DNA from: Methylophaga sp.
GTDB lineage: Bacteria > Pseudomonadota > Gammaproteobacteria > Nitrosococcales > Methylophagaceae
Assembly: GCF_030651745.1 (NCBI RefSeq)
Contig: NZ_JAUSCC010000086.1
Span: 1-49,871, forward strand
Reading direction: 5' to 3'
Length of the DNA: 49,871 bases
Shown here one piece after another: positions 26,341-37,985 of the stretch; positions within the stretch are counted from its first letter, which is position 1; each line of letters starts with the position of its first letter. The translations under genes were made by a program, and so were the position numbers. A model generated the notes under the pieces. It did no database searches, was not told where the DNA came from, and saw only the letters and a list, made by a program, of their open reading frames with translations.

Positions 26341-27726
26341 TTACGCATAAATCAGACACGCTTCGAGTTCATGCAAATCGATATCATCGGCGAGAAACTT
26401 CACGTACGCAATCCTCTCTTCCAGCACAACCACGATCTCAACTACGCCCTTAATGGCATTCAGCCGTTCGACAAATTCATCAGCGGTCTCGGCGGTCACT
26501 TCATTTAACGGAATAATGCGGCTACTGTAATGTTTTGGTGCCTGCATCGGTAACATCATCATTAACCATCCGACACTGATCAGTCCAGCTGACCAGAATA
26601 TCCAGCTGATATCACCAATACTGTAAATAATGCCGCCCAAAATACCACCGAGAAATGCACCGATAAATTGTGCACTGGAATAAATCCCCATCGCCGTGCC
26701 TTTGTTTTTAATCGGGCTGAGTTTGGACATCATCGACGGCAGACTGGCTTCGAGAATATTAAACGCGGTAAAAAACAACCATAAGCACACCATCAACATG
26801 GCTAATGAACCTGGCAATAACGCCCAGCCCAGTTGTGCAACAGCCAATACAGCAATGGCACCGGTAAATACCATTTTCATTTTGCGTTGTTTTTCGGCCA
26901 GCAGAATAAACGGCACCATGGTGATAAATGCCAGCAATAACACCGGTAAATAAGTCAGTGCTAAATCGGCTTTGGCCACACCGGCATAATCCTGTAAAGC
27001 AATCGGTAACGCAAAAAAGCTTAAGGTCAGCAATAAATGCAGTACCAAAATACTGATGACCAATCGCATGATGGAAGTATTTGCCAACACCTCGCTAATT
27101 TGTGCGCGGGCAGGTTTCATATCTTGATGTTGCTTGTGTCTATACGGAGTGGGCACCCACCAACGCAAAACAATCATGCCGAAAATAGCCATCAATGCGG
27201 TGGCCCAAAAGATACCATCCAGTCCAATCCAGCTTTCCAGGGCAGCGCCGCCTGCTAATGCCACTGAAAATGATAAACCGATACTGATCCCAATCGCGGC
27301 CATGGCTTTGGTGCGATGTTGGTCGCGAGTTAAATCCGCTGTTAACGCCATTACCACGGCAGCAATCGCACCACTGCCTTGTAACAATCGTCCAACAATG
27401 ACCGTATAAATGGAATCAGCCATTGCTGCCATCAAACTGCCCAAGGCAAACAGGATCAAACCTATATAGATAACTTTTTTTCGCCCGATACGATCGGAGA
27501 GCATGCCAAACGGAATTTGCAACAAGGCCTGGGTTAAACCATAGGCACCAATGGCGAGACCGATTAACAACGGCGTGCTGTGGGAATACTGTTGAGCGGA
27601 GAGCGAAAATACCGGCAAAATCATAAACAACCCGAGCATTCGCAGGGCGAATATGAGTGATAAACCGGAAATAGTACGTTTCTCCAGCGCACTAAGTGCG
27701 TCAGATGTGGCTTGCTTTTGCGTCAT
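26341..27726 (-). CDS. YajR-like MFS transporter with C-terminal YAM domain
   Basis: 12-helix drug:proton antiporter-type MFS protein. Motif A is visible as PFGMLSDRIGRKKVIYIG near residue 77, and the motif C region as GSGAIAAVVMALTADLTRDQHRTKAMA. After the last helix comes a soluble ferredoxin-like segment of about 60 residues (NEVTAETADEFVERLNAIKGVVEIVVVLEERIAYVKF), as in the YAM domain of YajR. 461 residues. Divergent from uvrA and upstream of ssb. The physiological substrate of this family is not settled. Confidence 0.85.
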   Translation of the reverse strand: MTQKQATSDALSALEKRTISGLSLIFALRMLGLFMILPVFSLSAQQYSHSTPLLIGLAIGAYGLTQALLQIPFGMLSDRIGRKKVIYIGLILFALGSLMAAMADSIYTVIVGRLLQGSGAIAAVVMALTADLTRDQHRTKAMAAIGISIGLSFSVALAGGAALESWIGLDGIFWATALMAIFGMIVLRWWVPTPYRHKQHQDMKPARAQISEVLANTSIMRLVISILVLHLLLTLSFFALPIALQDYAGVAKADLALTYLPVLLLAFITMVPFILLAEKQRKMKMVFTGAIAVLAVAQLGWALLPGSLAMLMVCLWLFFTAFNILEASLPSMMSKLSPIKNKGTAMGIYSSAQFIGAFLGGILGGIIYSIGDISWIFWSAGLISVGWLMMMLPMQAPKHYSSRIIPLNEVTAETADEFVERLNAIKGVVEIVVVLEERIAYVKFLADDIDLHELEACLIYA

Positions 27727-27776
27727 GATAGGGTGACAGAGTATATTGATCCGTTGGATTTTACTACGGAACAGGC

Positions 27777-30596
27777 ATGAAAAATATCAGTATTCGCGGC
27801 GCCCGTACGCACAACCTGAAAAACATTGATCTGGACCTGCCCAGAGATGCGCTGATTGTCATTACCGGCTTGTCGGGATCAGGCAAATCGTCGCTCGCAT
27901 TTGACACTTTATATGCGGAAGGTCAGCGCCGTTATGTGGAATCGCTGTCTGCCTATGCCAGACAGTTTTTATCAATGATGGAAAAGCCCGATGTCGATCA
28001 TATCGAAGGGCTTTCACCGGCTATTTCCATCGAGCAGAAATCAACTTCGCATAATCCGCGTTCCACTGTTGGCACCATCACCGAAATTTACGATTATTTA
28101 AGACTATTGCTGGCGCGTGCTGGCGAACCACGCTGCCCGACACATCATTTGCCTTTGGAAGCGCAGACTGTCAGTCAGATGGTCGATACCGTTTTAGCCA
28201 TGCCGGAAGGCAAACGTCTGATGTTGCTGGCTCCGGTGATTCAGGATCGCAAGGGTGAACATTTATCTGTATTTGAAGGGCTGCGTGCCCAAGGCTTTGT
28301 GCGTGCCCGAGTCAACGGCGAAGTGGTTGAACTGGATGATCCACCTGAACTGGAATTACGCAAAAAACACACCATTGAAGCCGTTGTCGACCGCTTTAAA
28401 GTGCGTGACGATCTTCAGCAACGGTTAGCCGAATCATTTGAAACCGCTTTAAAACTCGCGGATGGCGTGGCCAAAGTGGTGTCAATGGACGATGACACTG
28501 ATCAAACTCTGTTTTCTGCCCGTTTTGCCTGCTCTGAATGTGGTTATTCGATTGCCGAACTTGAACCACGCATGTTTTCCTTTAATAACCCTGCCGGTGC
28601 CTGCCCCACCTGCGATGGACTGGGCATTAAGCAGTTTGTTGACCCTGCTCGCGTTGTAGCACATCCTGAAATGAGCTTGGCAGCTGGTGCGATCCGTGGC
28701 TGGGATCGACGCAATGCTTATTATTACCAAATGATTTTATCGTTGGCCGAGCATTATCAGTTTGATATTGATGCGGCATTTGACTCGCTTCCGGAAAATG
28801 TCCGCCAAGTGATTTTGTATGGCAGTGGTCGTACCGAAATTGATTTCAGTTATATCAGCGATCGGGGCAAACGCGTCACCCGTAAACATGCTTTTGAAGG
28901 CATTATTCCGAATCTGCAACGCCGTTATCATGAGACAGAATCAGGCAGTGTGCGAGATGAACTGGCCAAATTCCATTCGATCCGGGCCTGCCCGGATTGC
29001 CATGGCACCCGTTTGACGGAAGCGGCGCGTAATGTATTTATTAATGAAACTAATTTGCCTGAAATCACTTCGATGCCGATTGGTGAAGCCACAAAATTTT
29101 TCCAGCAATTGGAATTGCCTGGTAAACGAGGCGAAATCGCCAGCAAGATCGTCAGTGAGATCAGTGCTCGGTTAAGTTTCCTGGTGAATGTCGGGCTGGA
29201 TTATCTTTCGCTGGCTCGCAGTGCCGATACCTTGTCCGGTGGTGAAGCACAGCGAATTCGTTTGGCCAGCCAGATCGGTGCCGGTCTGGTGGGAGTAATG
29301 TACATCCTTGATGAACCGTCGATTGGTCTGCATCAGCGTGATAATGATCGTTTGCTGGCAACCTTGACCCGACTGCGTGATCTGGGCAATACGGTAATTG
29401 TGGTTGAACATGATGAAGATGCGATTCGCAGTGCGGATTATGTATTGGATATCGGACCAGGTGCTGGTGTACATGGCGGTGAAATTGTTGCTCGTGGCAC
29501 GCCACAAGACATCATGGATAGCGAGCATTCACTTACCGGACAATACCTGTCAGGTCGACGTAAAATTGAAATTCCGGCGAAACGTGAAGCGGCACATGCT
29601 GGCAAATCAATTGGTCTGCGTGGTGCTTGCGGCAATAATCTGAAAAACGTCGATGTCGATATTCCGATAGGTCTGATGACTTGTGTGACGGGTGTTTCGG
29701 GATCTGGCAAATCCACGCTGATTAATGAAACGTTGTTGAAGCTGACCTCCAAAACCCTGAATGGCGCATCGGAAGAACCAGCTCCGCACACCGATATTCT
29801 TGGCTTGGAACAGTTAGATAAAGTGGTTGCGATTAACCAAAGCCCGATCGGAAGAACACCTCGTTCCAATCCGGCGACTTACACCGGTTTATTTACGCCG
29901 ATTCGGGAATTATTTGCCGGAACTCAAGAAGCTAGAGCACGCGGCTATGGGCCGGGACGATTCAGTTTTAATGTTAAAGGCGGTCGTTGCGAAGCCTGCC
30001 AGGGCGATGGACTAATTAAAGTCGAAATGCACTTTTTGCCCGATATTTATGTGCCTTGTGATGTGTGTAAGGGCCAGCGCTATAACCGTGAAACCTTGGA
30101 TATTCGCTACAAAGGTAAAACCATTACCGAAGTACTGGATATGACCATTGAAGATGCCAATGTATTTTTCGAAAATATTCCGGTGGTGGCGAAAAAACTG
30201 CAAACACTGATTGATGTTGGGCTGACCTATATCAAGCTCGGACAAAATGCTACAACGTTGTCAGGTGGTGAAGCGCAGCGGGTTAAATTAGCCAAAGAAC
30301 TATCAAAACGTGATACCGGAAAAACGCTGTATATTCTGGATGAGCCGACTACCGGTCTGCATTTTTACGATATCGAGCAATTGCTGAAAGTGCTGCATCA
30401 CCTGCGGGATCGCGGCAATACCATTGTGGTGATTGAGCATAATCTGGATGTAGTGAAAACAGCCGACTGGGTGATTGATATGGGTCCTGAAGGCGGTGCT
30501 GGCGGTGGAGAGATAATTGCCGTCGGTACCCCGGAACAGATTGCCGAACATCCACGTTCGCATACCGGACATTATTTGAAGCCATTACTGAAATGA
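27777..30596 (+). CDS. uvrA: UvrABC excinuclease subunit A
   Basis: Damage-recognition ATPase of nucleotide excision repair. Two ABC modules: Walker [10 protein letters not shown] (about residue 33) with signature [16 protein letters not shown], and Walker [10 protein letters not shown] (about 641) with [16 protein letters not shown]. Zinc sites: CSECGYS...CPTCDG and CEACQGDG...CDVCKG. At 939 residues it is the standard length. No CTGT-N8-ACAG LexA box is seen in the 50-base gap to the divergent MFS gene. The next gene overlaps its stop by 4 bases. Confidence 0.98.
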   Translation: MKNISIRGARTHNLKNIDLDLPRDALIVITGLSGSGKSSLAFDTLYAEGQRRYVESLSAYARQFLSMMEKPDVDHIEGLSPAISIEQKSTSHNPRSTVGTITEIYDYLRLLLARAGEPRCPTHHLPLEAQTVSQMVDTVLAMPEGKRLMLLAPVIQDRKGEHLSVFEGLRAQGFVRARVNGEVVELDDPPELELRKKHTIEAVVDRFKVRDDLQQRLAESFETALKLADGVAKVVSMDDDTDQTLFSARFACSECGYSIAELEPRMFSFNNPAGACPTCDGLGIKQFVDPARVVAHPEMSLAAGAIRGWDRRNAYYYQMILSLAEHYQFDIDAAFDSLPENVRQVILYGSGRTEIDFSYISDRGKRVTRKHAFEGIIPNLQRRYHETESGSVRDELAKFHSIRACPDCHGTRLTEAARNVFINETNLPEITSMPIGEATKFFQQLELPGKRGEIASKIVSEISARLSFLVNVGLDYLSLARSADTLSGGEAQRIRLASQIGAGLVGVMYILDEPSIGLHQRDNDRLLATLTRLRDLGNTVIVVEHDEDAIRSADYVLDIGPGAGVHGGEIVARGTPQDIMDSEHSLTGQYLSGRRKIEIPAKREAAHAGKSIGLRGACGNNLKNVDVDIPIGLMTCVTGVSGSGKSTLINETLLKLTSKTLNGASEEPAPHTDILGLEQLDKVVAINQSPIGRTPRSNPATYTGLFTPIRELFAGTQEARARGYGPGRFSFNVKGGRCEACQGDGLIKVEMHFLPDIYVPCDVCKGQRYNRETLDIRYKGKTITEVLDMTIEDANVFFENIPVVAKKLQTLIDVGLTYIKLGQNATTLSGGEAQRVKLAKELSKRDTGKTLYILDEPTTGLHFYDIEQLLKVLHHLRDRGNTIVVIEHNLDVVKTADWVIDMGPEGGAGGGEIIAVGTPEQIAEHPRSHTGHYLKPLLK

Positions 30597-31216
30597 GTCT
30601 TGAACAGGAAATGAAACTCGCCGTCAGCGGCGAGACTAAACTGAACCTTGCCGAGCTGGATTGGTTGCTGGCGATGACCTCTGAGCAACATCAGTTGCAA
30701 CTGCGCACGGAATATTTCGATACACCGCGGCTGAAACTGAAGCAGCAGGGCATCGCCTTACGACTGCGACAAGTCGATGATCAGTGGGTACAGACTGTAA
30801 AGACCAGTGGCAAAGTTCAGGATGGGCTGCATCAGCGTGAAGAGTGGGAACATCCGGTGCTGAATGGGGAGTTTGATCTGCCATTGTTGCGTCAGACCCC
30901 ATTGGCTCCGATAGTTGATGACAGTGGCAGCTGGAAGCAATTGCAACGCTTGTTTTATACCAAGTTCCAGCGTGATGTGTATTTGCTTGAAGCGCCGCAG
31001 GATACCGTGATTGAGCTGGCTTATGATTTTGGCGAAGCCGGATCAGGTGAACAACGCGCGATGATTCATGAAATTGAACTCGAATTACGCCACGGTTCAC
31101 TGCAACAGCTGCAGCAAGTGGCGGAACGGCTGAAAACAGAGTTGAACCTGAGTTATAACAATCGCAGTAAGGCCGAAATCGGTTATCAGTTATATCAACA
31201 GACCCTAGCGCGCTGA
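30593..31216 (+). CDS. CYTH domain protein (triphosphate tunnel metalloenzyme)
   Basis: 207 residues of CYTH fold without the CHAD domain found in some relatives. The N-terminal EQEMKLAV is the ExExK signature for triphosphate binding. Other tunnel residues: [54 protein letters not shown] and the late [11 protein letters not shown]. Members hydrolyse inorganic triphosphate or similar; substrate not provable here. Its ATG overlaps the uvrA stop (ATGA), so it is translationally coupled. It overlaps the convergent tonB-like gene by 12 bases. Confidence 0.88.
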   Translation: MSLEQEMKLAVSGETKLNLAELDWLLAMTSEQHQLQLRTEYFDTPRLKLKQQGIALRLRQVDDQWVQTVKTSGKVQDGLHQREEWEHPVLNGEFDLPLLRQTPLAPIVDDSGSWKQLQRLFYTKFQRDVYLLEAPQDTVIELAYDFGEAGSGEQRAMIHEIELELRHGSLQQLQQVAERLKTELNLSYNNRSKAEIGYQLYQQTLAR

Positions 31217-32254
31217 CATTCCTCTGGCACTTTCAAATTTCCAGGTACGGATAATGGTCAGCATATCGCTGCCTTGCAGAACGTCCTCGGGAATCGCAGC
31301 ATACGGCGCACCCAGACGCACAATACGCACCGCCGCATCATCCAGTACTTTATGGCCTGATGAACGTGATACCACAATGCCATCCGGCGGCACACTGCCA
31401 TCCGGTTTGATATCCACTGATAACATCAGGCTGCCATTAATACCTTGATCTTTGGCTTCCTGCGGGTAGTTCATATTGCCAATGCGTTCCACCTTCATTT
31501 CCCAGGCTCGCATATAAGCCGCAGCAGAATATTCTTTAGTTGATGCTGAAATACGCCGTTTTTTCGGTGTTTCACTCAATGATTTACTGTTGTTCTCCAT
31601 AGCGCTTTGCAAAGAACCAATTTCATTACGCGCCCGGGCGATCAGTTCTGATCCTGACAACTGGGGTGTTTCCATTTCAATGGTTTCGATAGCATCGACA
31701 ACGGATTCGGTAATGTTTTCCGTTGTCTCGACTTTACGGTCGGCATTTTCAGTAGTGACTTTTTTGCTGGCGGTTTCAGGTTCTGGCTTAGCTTCAACTG
31801 GCTGTGCAGGTGTTTCAACCACTGGTGGTTCTGGCTTTGGCGCAGCCTCAACCACGGCAGGCACCTCTTCTACTGGTGGTGTTTCATCCAGAACGGGTTC
31901 TGGAGTCGCCGTTTCAACCGGAACAGGTTCCAGTTCTGTGATTGGTGCAGGCAAGGGTTCTATTGCTGCTGGTGGTTCTTCGGCAATGGGCGCAGCCATA
32001 TCGGGGGTTGGTTCTGGCGATTTTTCTTTGGTGTCACCGCCACCTTCGTTAGTAACTTGTGCCAGATAACTTGGCTCTTCTGGTGCCTGTTCAGTTTGTT
32101 GTTTCACCAGCGTGATATCAAGCTGATTGACTGGCGCGTTGGTCGGCGGAGAGGTTACGTTAAAACTGACAGCAAACACCACGATCGCATGCAGAATTAC
32201 TGAGCCAATAATGGTCAGAATAAAGCGATCAGTGGCGCTTGAAGTGCGAATCAT
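31205..32254 (-). CDS. TonB-family energy transducer
   Basis: 349 residues. One N-terminal membrane anchor (FILTIIGSVILHAIVVFAVSF), a long Pro/Glu/Val-rich periplasm-spanning region (about residues 55-175), and a C-terminal TonB fold of about 90 residues (AAYMRAWEMKVERIGNMNYP, GSLMLSVDIKPDGSV, SSGHKVLDDAAVRIVRLGAPYAAIP, IIRTWKFESA). The C-terminus resembles the TonB next to gshB in pseudomonads. It links proton-motive force to outer-membrane receptors; exbBD are not in the window. Order here is gshB-apbE-tonB. Confidence 0.9.
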   Translation of the reverse strand: MIRTSSATDRFILTIIGSVILHAIVVFAVSFNVTSPPTNAPVNQLDITLVKQQTEQAPEEPSYLAQVTNEGGGDTKEKSPEPTPDMAAPIAEEPPAAIEPLPAPITELEPVPVETATPEPVLDETPPVEEVPAVVEAAPKPEPPVVETPAQPVEAKPEPETASKKVTTENADRKVETTENITESVVDAIETIEMETPQLSGSELIARARNEIGSLQSAMENNSKSLSETPKKRRISASTKEYSAAAYMRAWEMKVERIGNMNYPQEAKDQGINGSLMLSVDIKPDGSVPPDGIVVSRSSGHKVLDDAAVRIVRLGAPYAAIPEDVLQGSDMLTIIRTWKFESARGMSAR

Positions 32255-32258
32255 TTAA

Positions 32259-33305
32259 CTACTCTTGCGGGATGTCACGAATAACAGGTTCACGATCATG
32301 TCCGGTTAGTCTGACACGTTGCTGCATCGCCGGACTCATTTCGACTTCGCCATCTTCGGTGACCAGCATGACCATATCAAGTCCCATCTCAGCCGCGACC
32401 GTTGGCCAGTCACTGCCAGCGACAAAAATAGCGGTGGCCGCCGCATCCGCCAGAGAAGCATTCTTATGAATCACGGTAGAAGACATTGCCTGATCGGCTG
32501 GATAGCCGGTTCGTGGATCCAGAATATGTGGATAGCGTTTGCCTTCGTAGATAAAAAATCGTTCGTAATCGCCAGAGCTGAACACACTTTCATCATCGCT
32601 GACTGCAACGGAAGCCAGAACTCTGTCATGACGCGGGTGGCGAATACCAATAATCCAAGGCCGCTCACCATGTTTACCGATAGCGCGTAAATCGCCACCG
32701 ATATTAACCACCGCATGTTGAATACCCTGTTGTTGCAATATGGCGATTGCGTTATCAACAGCATAGCCTTTGGCAAAGCCGCCAAAACCTAATCTGACGT
32801 TGGTGTTGTTACTGGTTAATACACCATTTTCGATTTGGATATCGTCCATAGTCGGACTGTCAGCCAGCCAGACATCAATATCGTCTTGTGATGGCGGTGG
32901 GCGAGATTCAAACCAGTTGTCCTGTTCATAGCCCCATAACCTGAACAAATTGCCAGCTGCCGGATTGAATAATTGACCGCTTTCACGGGCCAATGTCTGA
33001 GCCAGTAAAATAACCGATGCGACGTTTTCATCGACTTCGATCGGCTCGCCCGCAGCGATGGCATCATTGATTTTGGTTAACACACTGGGTTGCCAGGCAT
33101 GCCAGAGATCATTTACATCAGAAAATGATTGTTCCAGTGCGTCGATGGTTTTGGCCGCGGCCTCCTGATCAACACCATAAAGACTGACGTCAATTTCAGT
33201 ACCAAATGCATAAAACTTGGCTTGCAATGCACGATCACTGTCTCCGCAAGCCGTTAATAAACTTAAACCAATAACCAGTAAAAGGCTGTGTACAACAGTC
33301 TTCAT
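32259..33305 (-). CDS. apbE: FAD:protein FMN transferase (ApbE), lipoprotein
   Basis: Attaches FMN covalently to Thr/Ser of Na+-NQR/Rnf-type flavoproteins in the periplasm. Signal peptide with lipobox LTAC (MKTVVHSLLLVIGLSLLTACGDSD), so a membrane-anchored lipoprotein. Family motifs: GFGGFAKGYAVDNAI, NIGGDLRAIGKHG, SSGDYERFF, HILDPRTGYPA and the Mg-binding SLADAAATAIFVAG. 348 residues, normal length. Its ATG overlaps the gshB stop by 4 bases and tonB follows 4 bases later, so the three form an operon. Confidence 0.94.
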   Translation of the reverse strand: MKTVVHSLLLVIGLSLLTACGDSDRALQAKFYAFGTEIDVSLYGVDQEAAAKTIDALEQSFSDVNDLWHAWQPSVLTKINDAIAAGEPIEVDENVASVILLAQTLARESGQLFNPAAGNLFRLWGYEQDNWFESRPPPSQDDIDVWLADSPTMDDIQIENGVLTSNNTNVRLGFGGFAKGYAVDNAIAILQQQGIQHAVVNIGGDLRAIGKHGERPWIIGIRHPRHDRVLASVAVSDDESVFSSGDYERFFIYEGKRYPHILDPRTGYPADQAMSSTVIHKNASLADAAATAIFVAGSDWPTVAAEMGLDMVMLVTEDGEVEMSPAMQQRVRLTGHDREPVIRDIPQE

Positions 33306-34246
33306 AAATGCGCCTCAATACAATTCATCAAATCTCCGGCAATATTCAGATTAAATTGCCGATCCAGCTCACGAATACAGGTCGGGCTGGTCACATTAAT
33401 TTCGGTGAGATAATCACCAATGACATCCAGACCAACAAATAACAGACCTTTTTCACGCAATTTCGGTCCGACTTGCTGGCAAATCCAACGATCTCTCTCC
33501 GTTAATTCGCGGCCTTCACCACGGCCTCCTGCTGCCAGATTGCCACGGGTTTCACCTGCTGCAGGAATGCGCGCTAACGCATAGGGCACCGGTTCACCGT
33601 TGATCAGCAAAATGCGTTTATCACCGTCTTTGATTGCCGGTAAATATTGCTGCACCATTACCGATTTTTTGCCTTGATCGGTCAAGGTTTCGACAATCAC
33701 GGAAAAATTGGGATCGCCTTGGCTGACTTTGAAAATCGAAGCGCCACCCATGCCATCCAGCGGTTTGATAATAATATCGCCATGTTGTTGCTGAAACTCA
33801 CGCATCAGTGATTTCTTGCGAGTCACCAGGGTGGGCGGGCAACATTGGGGGAACCAGGCAGTAAACAGTTTTTCATTGGCATCGCGCAGGCTTTGCGGGT
33901 GATTGACCACCAATACACCTTCAGACTGCGCCTGTTCGAGCAGGTAGGTGCTGTAGATATATTCCATATCAAACGGCGGATCTTTGCGCATCAGAATCGC
34001 ATCAAGTTCATTCAATCGGCGGGTGGTCGGCTCGCCCAATTGATACCAGTTGTCCGCATTATCAGTAACTTGCAAATCCCGCATGCTGGCCATCACTTTG
34101 CCCTGGTTCAGATACAGATCCTGCTGTTCCATATACTGAATAGTCCAGCCTTTGGCCTGAGCGGCCAGCAGCATCGCAAAACTGCTGTCTTTTTTGATAT
34201 TGATGGCCGAAATCGGGTCCATCACGATGCCGATAAGTCGCGACAT
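33302..34246 (-). CDS. gshB: Glutathione synthetase
   Basis: ATP-grasp ligase joining gamma-glutamylcysteine and glycine. N-terminus MSRLIGIVMDPISAINIKKDSSFAML is typical; later motifs are RKDPPFDMEYIYSTYLLE, KPLDGMGGASIF, and FVGLDVIGDYLTEINVTSPT near the C-terminus. I start at the ATG at 34246, giving 314 residues as in E. coli (316); the frame stays open to 34315 but that extension is not conserved-looking. First gene of gshB-apbE-tonB. In methylotrophs glutathione also serves thiol-dependent formaldehyde oxidation. Confidence 0.96.
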   Translation of the reverse strand: MSRLIGIVMDPISAINIKKDSSFAMLLAAQAKGWTIQYMEQQDLYLNQGKVMASMRDLQVTDNADNWYQLGEPTTRRLNELDAILMRKDPPFDMEYIYSTYLLEQAQSEGVLVVNHPQSLRDANEKLFTAWFPQCCPPTLVTRKKSLMREFQQQHGDIIIKPLDGMGGASIFKVSQGDPNFSVIVETLTDQGKKSVMVQQYLPAIKDGDKRILLINGEPVPYALARIPAAGETRGNLAAGGRGEGRELTERDRWICQQVGPKLREKGLLFVGLDVIGDYLTEINVTSPTCIRELDRQFNLNIAGDLMNCIEAHL

Positions 34247-34360
34247 GATTCTGCTCTTTAACGTTTCAAGGGTCGCTGCATTGTACCGTATCTGTTTCCT
34301 CACGGTGGCAGTCACAAAATTGGATTACAACGAAAGCCTCCAATGATTGCTGAGTTGTCT

Positions 34361-34389
34361 CTACAAGCCACGGTGTTATTCGCTATAAT
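34361..34389 (+). promoter_or_regulatory. Promoter of the glyQS operon
   Basis: A perfect TATAAT at 34384-34389, 36 bases before the glyQ ATG. The -35 at 17-base spacing (CTACAA, 34361-34366) is weak. Confidence 0.5.
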
Positions 34390-34425
34390 CAGTGCATTTT
34401 TAGTCATGCGAAGACAATTTTCTCA

Positions 34426-35361
34426 ATGAGTGATTCTGCGGCAACCGTGGCGGCCACGCCAAAAACCTTTCAAGAGCTGATTCTGCGCCTGCAACAATAC
34501 TGGGCGGAGCAAGGCTGTGTGTTATTGCAACCCTACGATATGGAAGTAGGTGCGGGCACTTTCCATCCAGCAACCTTTTTACGCGCTATCGGCCCGGAGC
34601 CATGGAGTGCGGCCTATGTGCAGCCTTCGCGTCGTCCGACGGACGGCCGTTATGGCGATAACCCCAATCGGCTGCAGCACTATTATCAGTTTCAGGTGTT
34701 GATCAAACCATCGCCGTTGAATATTCAGGAACTGTATCTTGGCTCGCTGAGAATGCTGGGTATTGATACCAGCATTCACGATATTCGTTTTGTGGAAGAT
34801 AACTGGGAATCACCAACGCTAGGTGCCTGGGGATTGGGTTGGGAAGTCTGGTTAAACGGTATGGAGGTGACACAGTTCACCTACTTCCAGCAGGTTGGCG
34901 GCCTCGAATGCAAGCCGGTCAGCGGTGAAATCACCTATGGTCTGGAACGTATCGCCATGTATCTGCAAGGTGTTGCCAGTGTTTATGATCTGGTGTGGGC
35001 TGATGGTCCATTAGGTAAGGTGACTTATGGCGACGTGTTTCACCAAAACGAAGTCGAAATGTCCACCTATAACTTTGAACACGCCAATACCGAACATTTG
35101 TTCCAGCAGTTCGATACCTGTGAAAAAGAGAGTGAAAGAATGATTGCAGCGGGCTTGCCGTTACCTGCTTATGAAATGGTTTTAAAAGCATCGCATACGT
35201 TTAACTTACTGGATGCACGTAAAGCAATTTCGGTTACCGAAAGACAACGTTTTATTTTGCGGGTCAGAACCTTGGCCAGAGCCGTGGCACAAGCCTATTA
35301 CGATCGCCGCGAGTCATTAGGTTTTCCGATGTTAGCCAATCAGGATGAGGTGCAGTCATGA
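34426..35361 (+). CDS. glyQ: Glycine--tRNA ligase alpha subunit
   Basis: Catalytic class II subunit of the alpha2beta2 bacterial GlyRS. Motifs: [47 protein letters not shown] at the N-terminus, the [28 protein letters not shown] motif 2 region, and [24 protein letters not shown] (motif 3). 311 residues, slightly longer than E. coli GlyQ (303) through a short N-terminal tail. Its stop overlaps the glyS ATG by 4 bases. Confidence 0.98.
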   Translation: MSDSAATVAATPKTFQELILRLQQYWAEQGCVLLQPYDMEVGAGTFHPATFLRAIGPEPWSAAYVQPSRRPTDGRYGDNPNRLQHYYQFQVLIKPSPLNIQELYLGSLRMLGIDTSIHDIRFVEDNWESPTLGAWGLGWEVWLNGMEVTQFTYFQQVGGLECKPVSGEITYGLERIAMYLQGVASVYDLVWADGPLGKVTYGDVFHQNEVEMSTYNFEHANTEHLFQQFDTCEKESERMIAAGLPLPAYEMVLKASHTFNLLDARKAISVTERQRFILRVRTLARAVAQAYYDRRESLGFPMLANQDEVQS

Positions 35362-37436
35362 GTGATGTACGTGATTTCCTGTTGGAACTGGGTACTGAAG
35401 AATTACCGCCTAAAGCCTTATCGACATTGAGTGATGCGTTATTGAAAGGCATCGAAAAAGGGTTAACTGAGGCGGAACTGAGTTTTTCAGCTTCAAAAGC
35501 GTATGCCAGCCCTCGCCGTTTGGCAGTGGTCATCAACGGACTGCAGACACATCAGGCTGATCGCCAGGTTGAAAAACGTGGTCCTGCCGTCACTGCCGGG
35601 TTTGATGAGGATGGCAATCCAACCAAAGCGTTGCAAGGTTTTGCCCGTTCCTGTGGTGTGGATGTGGACGCACTGGAAACATTGGAAACGGATAAAGGTG
35701 CCTGGCTGGTGTATCGCGAACAACAGGCGGGTCAAGCAGCAGGCGAATTGTTACCAGAGATTGTGAAACAGGCATTAGCCGCTTTGCCAATCCCTAAACG
35801 TATGCGCTGGGGAAGCCTGTCGGAAGAATTTGTCAGACCGGTGCATTGGCTGATCTTGATGTTAGGTGATGAAGTTATTCCTGCCAGTCTGCTGGGGGTG
35901 CAATCCGATCAGCTGAGCTATGGGCACCGTTTTCATCATCCACATGCTATCCGTATCAGCACTGCTCAGACTTATGCGCCGCAATTACTCAGTGAAGGCC
36001 ATGTCATGGTCGATTTTGCGCAGCGTCGTGAAGCGATCCGTGGACAGGTGAATGAGTTGGCAAGTCAGCTGGGTGGTCAGGCCATCATTGACGATGAACT
36101 GCTTGATGAAGTGACCGGTCTGGTGGAATGGCCAGTCGCCTTATCAGGCGAATTTGATAAACGTTTTCTGGAATTACCGTCGCAAGCGTTGATTTCCTCA
36201 ATGCAAGGTCATCAAAAATATTTCCCGGTAGAAGATGCTGCAGGAAAGTTACTGCCATTTTTTATCACCGTTTGTAATATCGAAAGTCGCGATCCGGCAC
36301 AGGTTATTGCCGGAAATGAGCGGGTAATTCTGCCGCGATTAAGTGATGCGGCATTTTTCTGGGATACCGATCGTAAACGGCCATTAGCGGATCGTCAGGA
36401 ACAACTGAAAACCATCGTGTTCCAGAATCAACTGGGCACGGTTCACGACAAATCTCAGCGTGTTGCCAAACTGGCTGGATTTATTGCCGACAAAATCGGT
36501 GGTGATTCGACTTTGGCACAACGTGCTGCGATGTTGGCTAAATGTGATTTGGTGACTGAAATGGTCGGTGAGTTTCCTGAATTGCAAGGCATTATGGGCA
36601 GTTTTTACGCCCGCCTGGATGGTGAGCCGGAAGAGCTTGCTTTGGCGATGGATGAACAATATTTACCGCGCTTCGCTGGCGATGCATTGCCACAAGGCAA
36701 AACCGGTCAGGCACTGAGTCTGGCTGAAAAAATCGATACCTTATGTGGTTTGTTTGGTATTGGTCAGCCACCATCAGGTGCCAAGGATCCGTTTGCGCTA
36801 CGTCGCGCTGCGTTAGGTGTATTACGGATTATTATCGAAAACAATCTGGATCTGGATCTGGCGGAATTACTGCAGCAGTCAGTGCAAAGCTATGATCAAC
36901 AACTTACTGAAACCGATATTGTTGCTCCGGTATTACAGTATCTGTTTGACCGCTTGCGCGGATATTCAGCAGATGCCGGACACCATGGTGATGTATTTGA
37001 AGCAGTACTGGCCTTGCAGCCGACACGTCCGTTGGACTTTATGCAACGCATGCAAGCAGTATCAGCTTTCCGTGCAATGGAGCAGGCTGAAGCTTTGGCG
37101 GCGGGCAATAAACGTATTGATAATATCCTGCGGAAAAATGATGCGTATGAAGCGGATCATCAATTAAATCCTGATTTGCTAGAAGAACCGGCCGAACAGC
37201 AATTGGCCGAAACCTTAAAACGCGTATCAGCGGATGTTGCACCGATGATGCAGCAGGCGGATTACACTGGCGTACTACGTCGTTTGGCCGATATGCGTGA
37301 AAGTATTGATGCGTTTTTTGACGAAGTCATGGTTATGGCAGAAGATGAAGCAATTCGCCATAATCGCCTGGCGCTGTTAAATCAGACTCGGGCATTGTTT
37401 CTGGGTGTGGCGGATATTTCCCGATTACAAAATTAG
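35358..37436 (+). CDS. glyS: Glycine--tRNA ligase beta subunit
   Basis: tRNA-binding subunit of the tetrameric GlyRS, 692 residues as in E. coli (689). N-terminus [30 protein letters not shown] in the central part, the HD-type helical domain ([25 protein letters not shown]), the segment [21 protein letters not shown], and a C-terminal anticodon-binding-like region ([22 protein letters not shown]). Translationally coupled to glyQ. Confidence 0.98.
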   Translation: MSDVRDFLLELGTEELPPKALSTLSDALLKGIEKGLTEAELSFSASKAYASPRRLAVVINGLQTHQADRQVEKRGPAVTAGFDEDGNPTKALQGFARSCGVDVDALETLETDKGAWLVYREQQAGQAAGELLPEIVKQALAALPIPKRMRWGSLSEEFVRPVHWLILMLGDEVIPASLLGVQSDQLSYGHRFHHPHAIRISTAQTYAPQLLSEGHVMVDFAQRREAIRGQVNELASQLGGQAIIDDELLDEVTGLVEWPVALSGEFDKRFLELPSQALISSMQGHQKYFPVEDAAGKLLPFFITVCNIESRDPAQVIAGNERVILPRLSDAAFFWDTDRKRPLADRQEQLKTIVFQNQLGTVHDKSQRVAKLAGFIADKIGGDSTLAQRAAMLAKCDLVTEMVGEFPELQGIMGSFYARLDGEPEELALAMDEQYLPRFAGDALPQGKTGQALSLAEKIDTLCGLFGIGQPPSGAKDPFALRRAALGVLRIIIENNLDLDLAELLQQSVQSYDQQLTETDIVAPVLQYLFDRLRGYSADAGHHGDVFEAVLALQPTRPLDFMQRMQAVSAFRAMEQAEALAAGNKRIDNILRKNDAYEADHQLNPDLLEEPAEQQLAETLKRVSADVAPMMQQADYTGVLRRLADMRESIDAFFDEVMVMAEDEAIRHNRLALLNQTRALFLGVADISRLQN

Positions 37437-37445
37437 GATGCGTAT

Positions 37446-37985
37446 ATGTCGCTGATAATTCTCGATCGTGACGGTGTAATAAACCATGATTCCGATGATT
37501 TTATTAAATCTCCGGCAGAATGGGAGCCGATTGAAGGCAGTCTGGAAGCCATTGCGAGACTGAATTACGCCGGTTATCGGGTAGTGATAATCACCAACCA
37601 GTCCGGTATTGCCCGTGGCTTGCTGGATGTGGAAACCCTCAACCGCATTCATAGCAAAATGCGACGCATGTTGGCGCAGGTTGGCGGACGTATTGAAGCT
37701 ATCTTTTTCTGTCCGCATGGCCCTGATGATAATTGCGATTGTCGCAAACCCAAAGATGCGGCATTTAAGGAGCTTGCACACCGCTTGCGAGTGAATCTGG
37801 ATCGTGTTCCTGCTGTAGGTGATTCCCTGCGCGATATTCAGGCGGCACAATCTGCCGGTGCAAAACCCATATTGGTACGTACCGGTAAAGGCGAAAAAAC
37901 GCTTAAAAAAGGTATCCCGAAAGGTGTGCCGGTGTATGACAATCTGGCTGCAGTTGCCGACGCATTATTGGAAGCCGCTATTTGA
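37446..37985 (+). CDS. gmhB: D-glycero-beta-D-manno-heptose 1,7-bisphosphate 7-phosphatase
   Basis: HAD-superfamily phosphatase of LPS heptose synthesis. Motif I LDRDGVINHDSDDFI (nucleophile and acid Asp), motif II ITNQSGIARG, the zinc-binding FFCPHGPDDNCDCRKPK near residues 97-113 and motif IV AVGDSLRDIQAAQSAG. 179 residues, normal. It sits between glyS and plsC, an order also known in Pseudomonas. Confidence 0.95.
   Translation: MSLIILDRDGVINHDSDDFIKSPAEWEPIEGSLEAIARLNYAGYRVVIITNQSGIARGLLDVETLNRIHSKMRRMLAQVGGRIEAIFFCPHGPDDNCDCRKPKDAAFKELAHRLRVNLDRVPAVGDSLRDIQAAQSAGAKPILVRTGKGEKTLKKGIPKGVPVYDNLAAVADALLEAAI

Noticed and set aside
31590..32069. 159-codon plus-strand ORF rich in Ser/Gly/Thr
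   Set aside because: Exact antisense of the Pro/Glu-rich spacer of the TonB-like gene; low complexity and no start signals.
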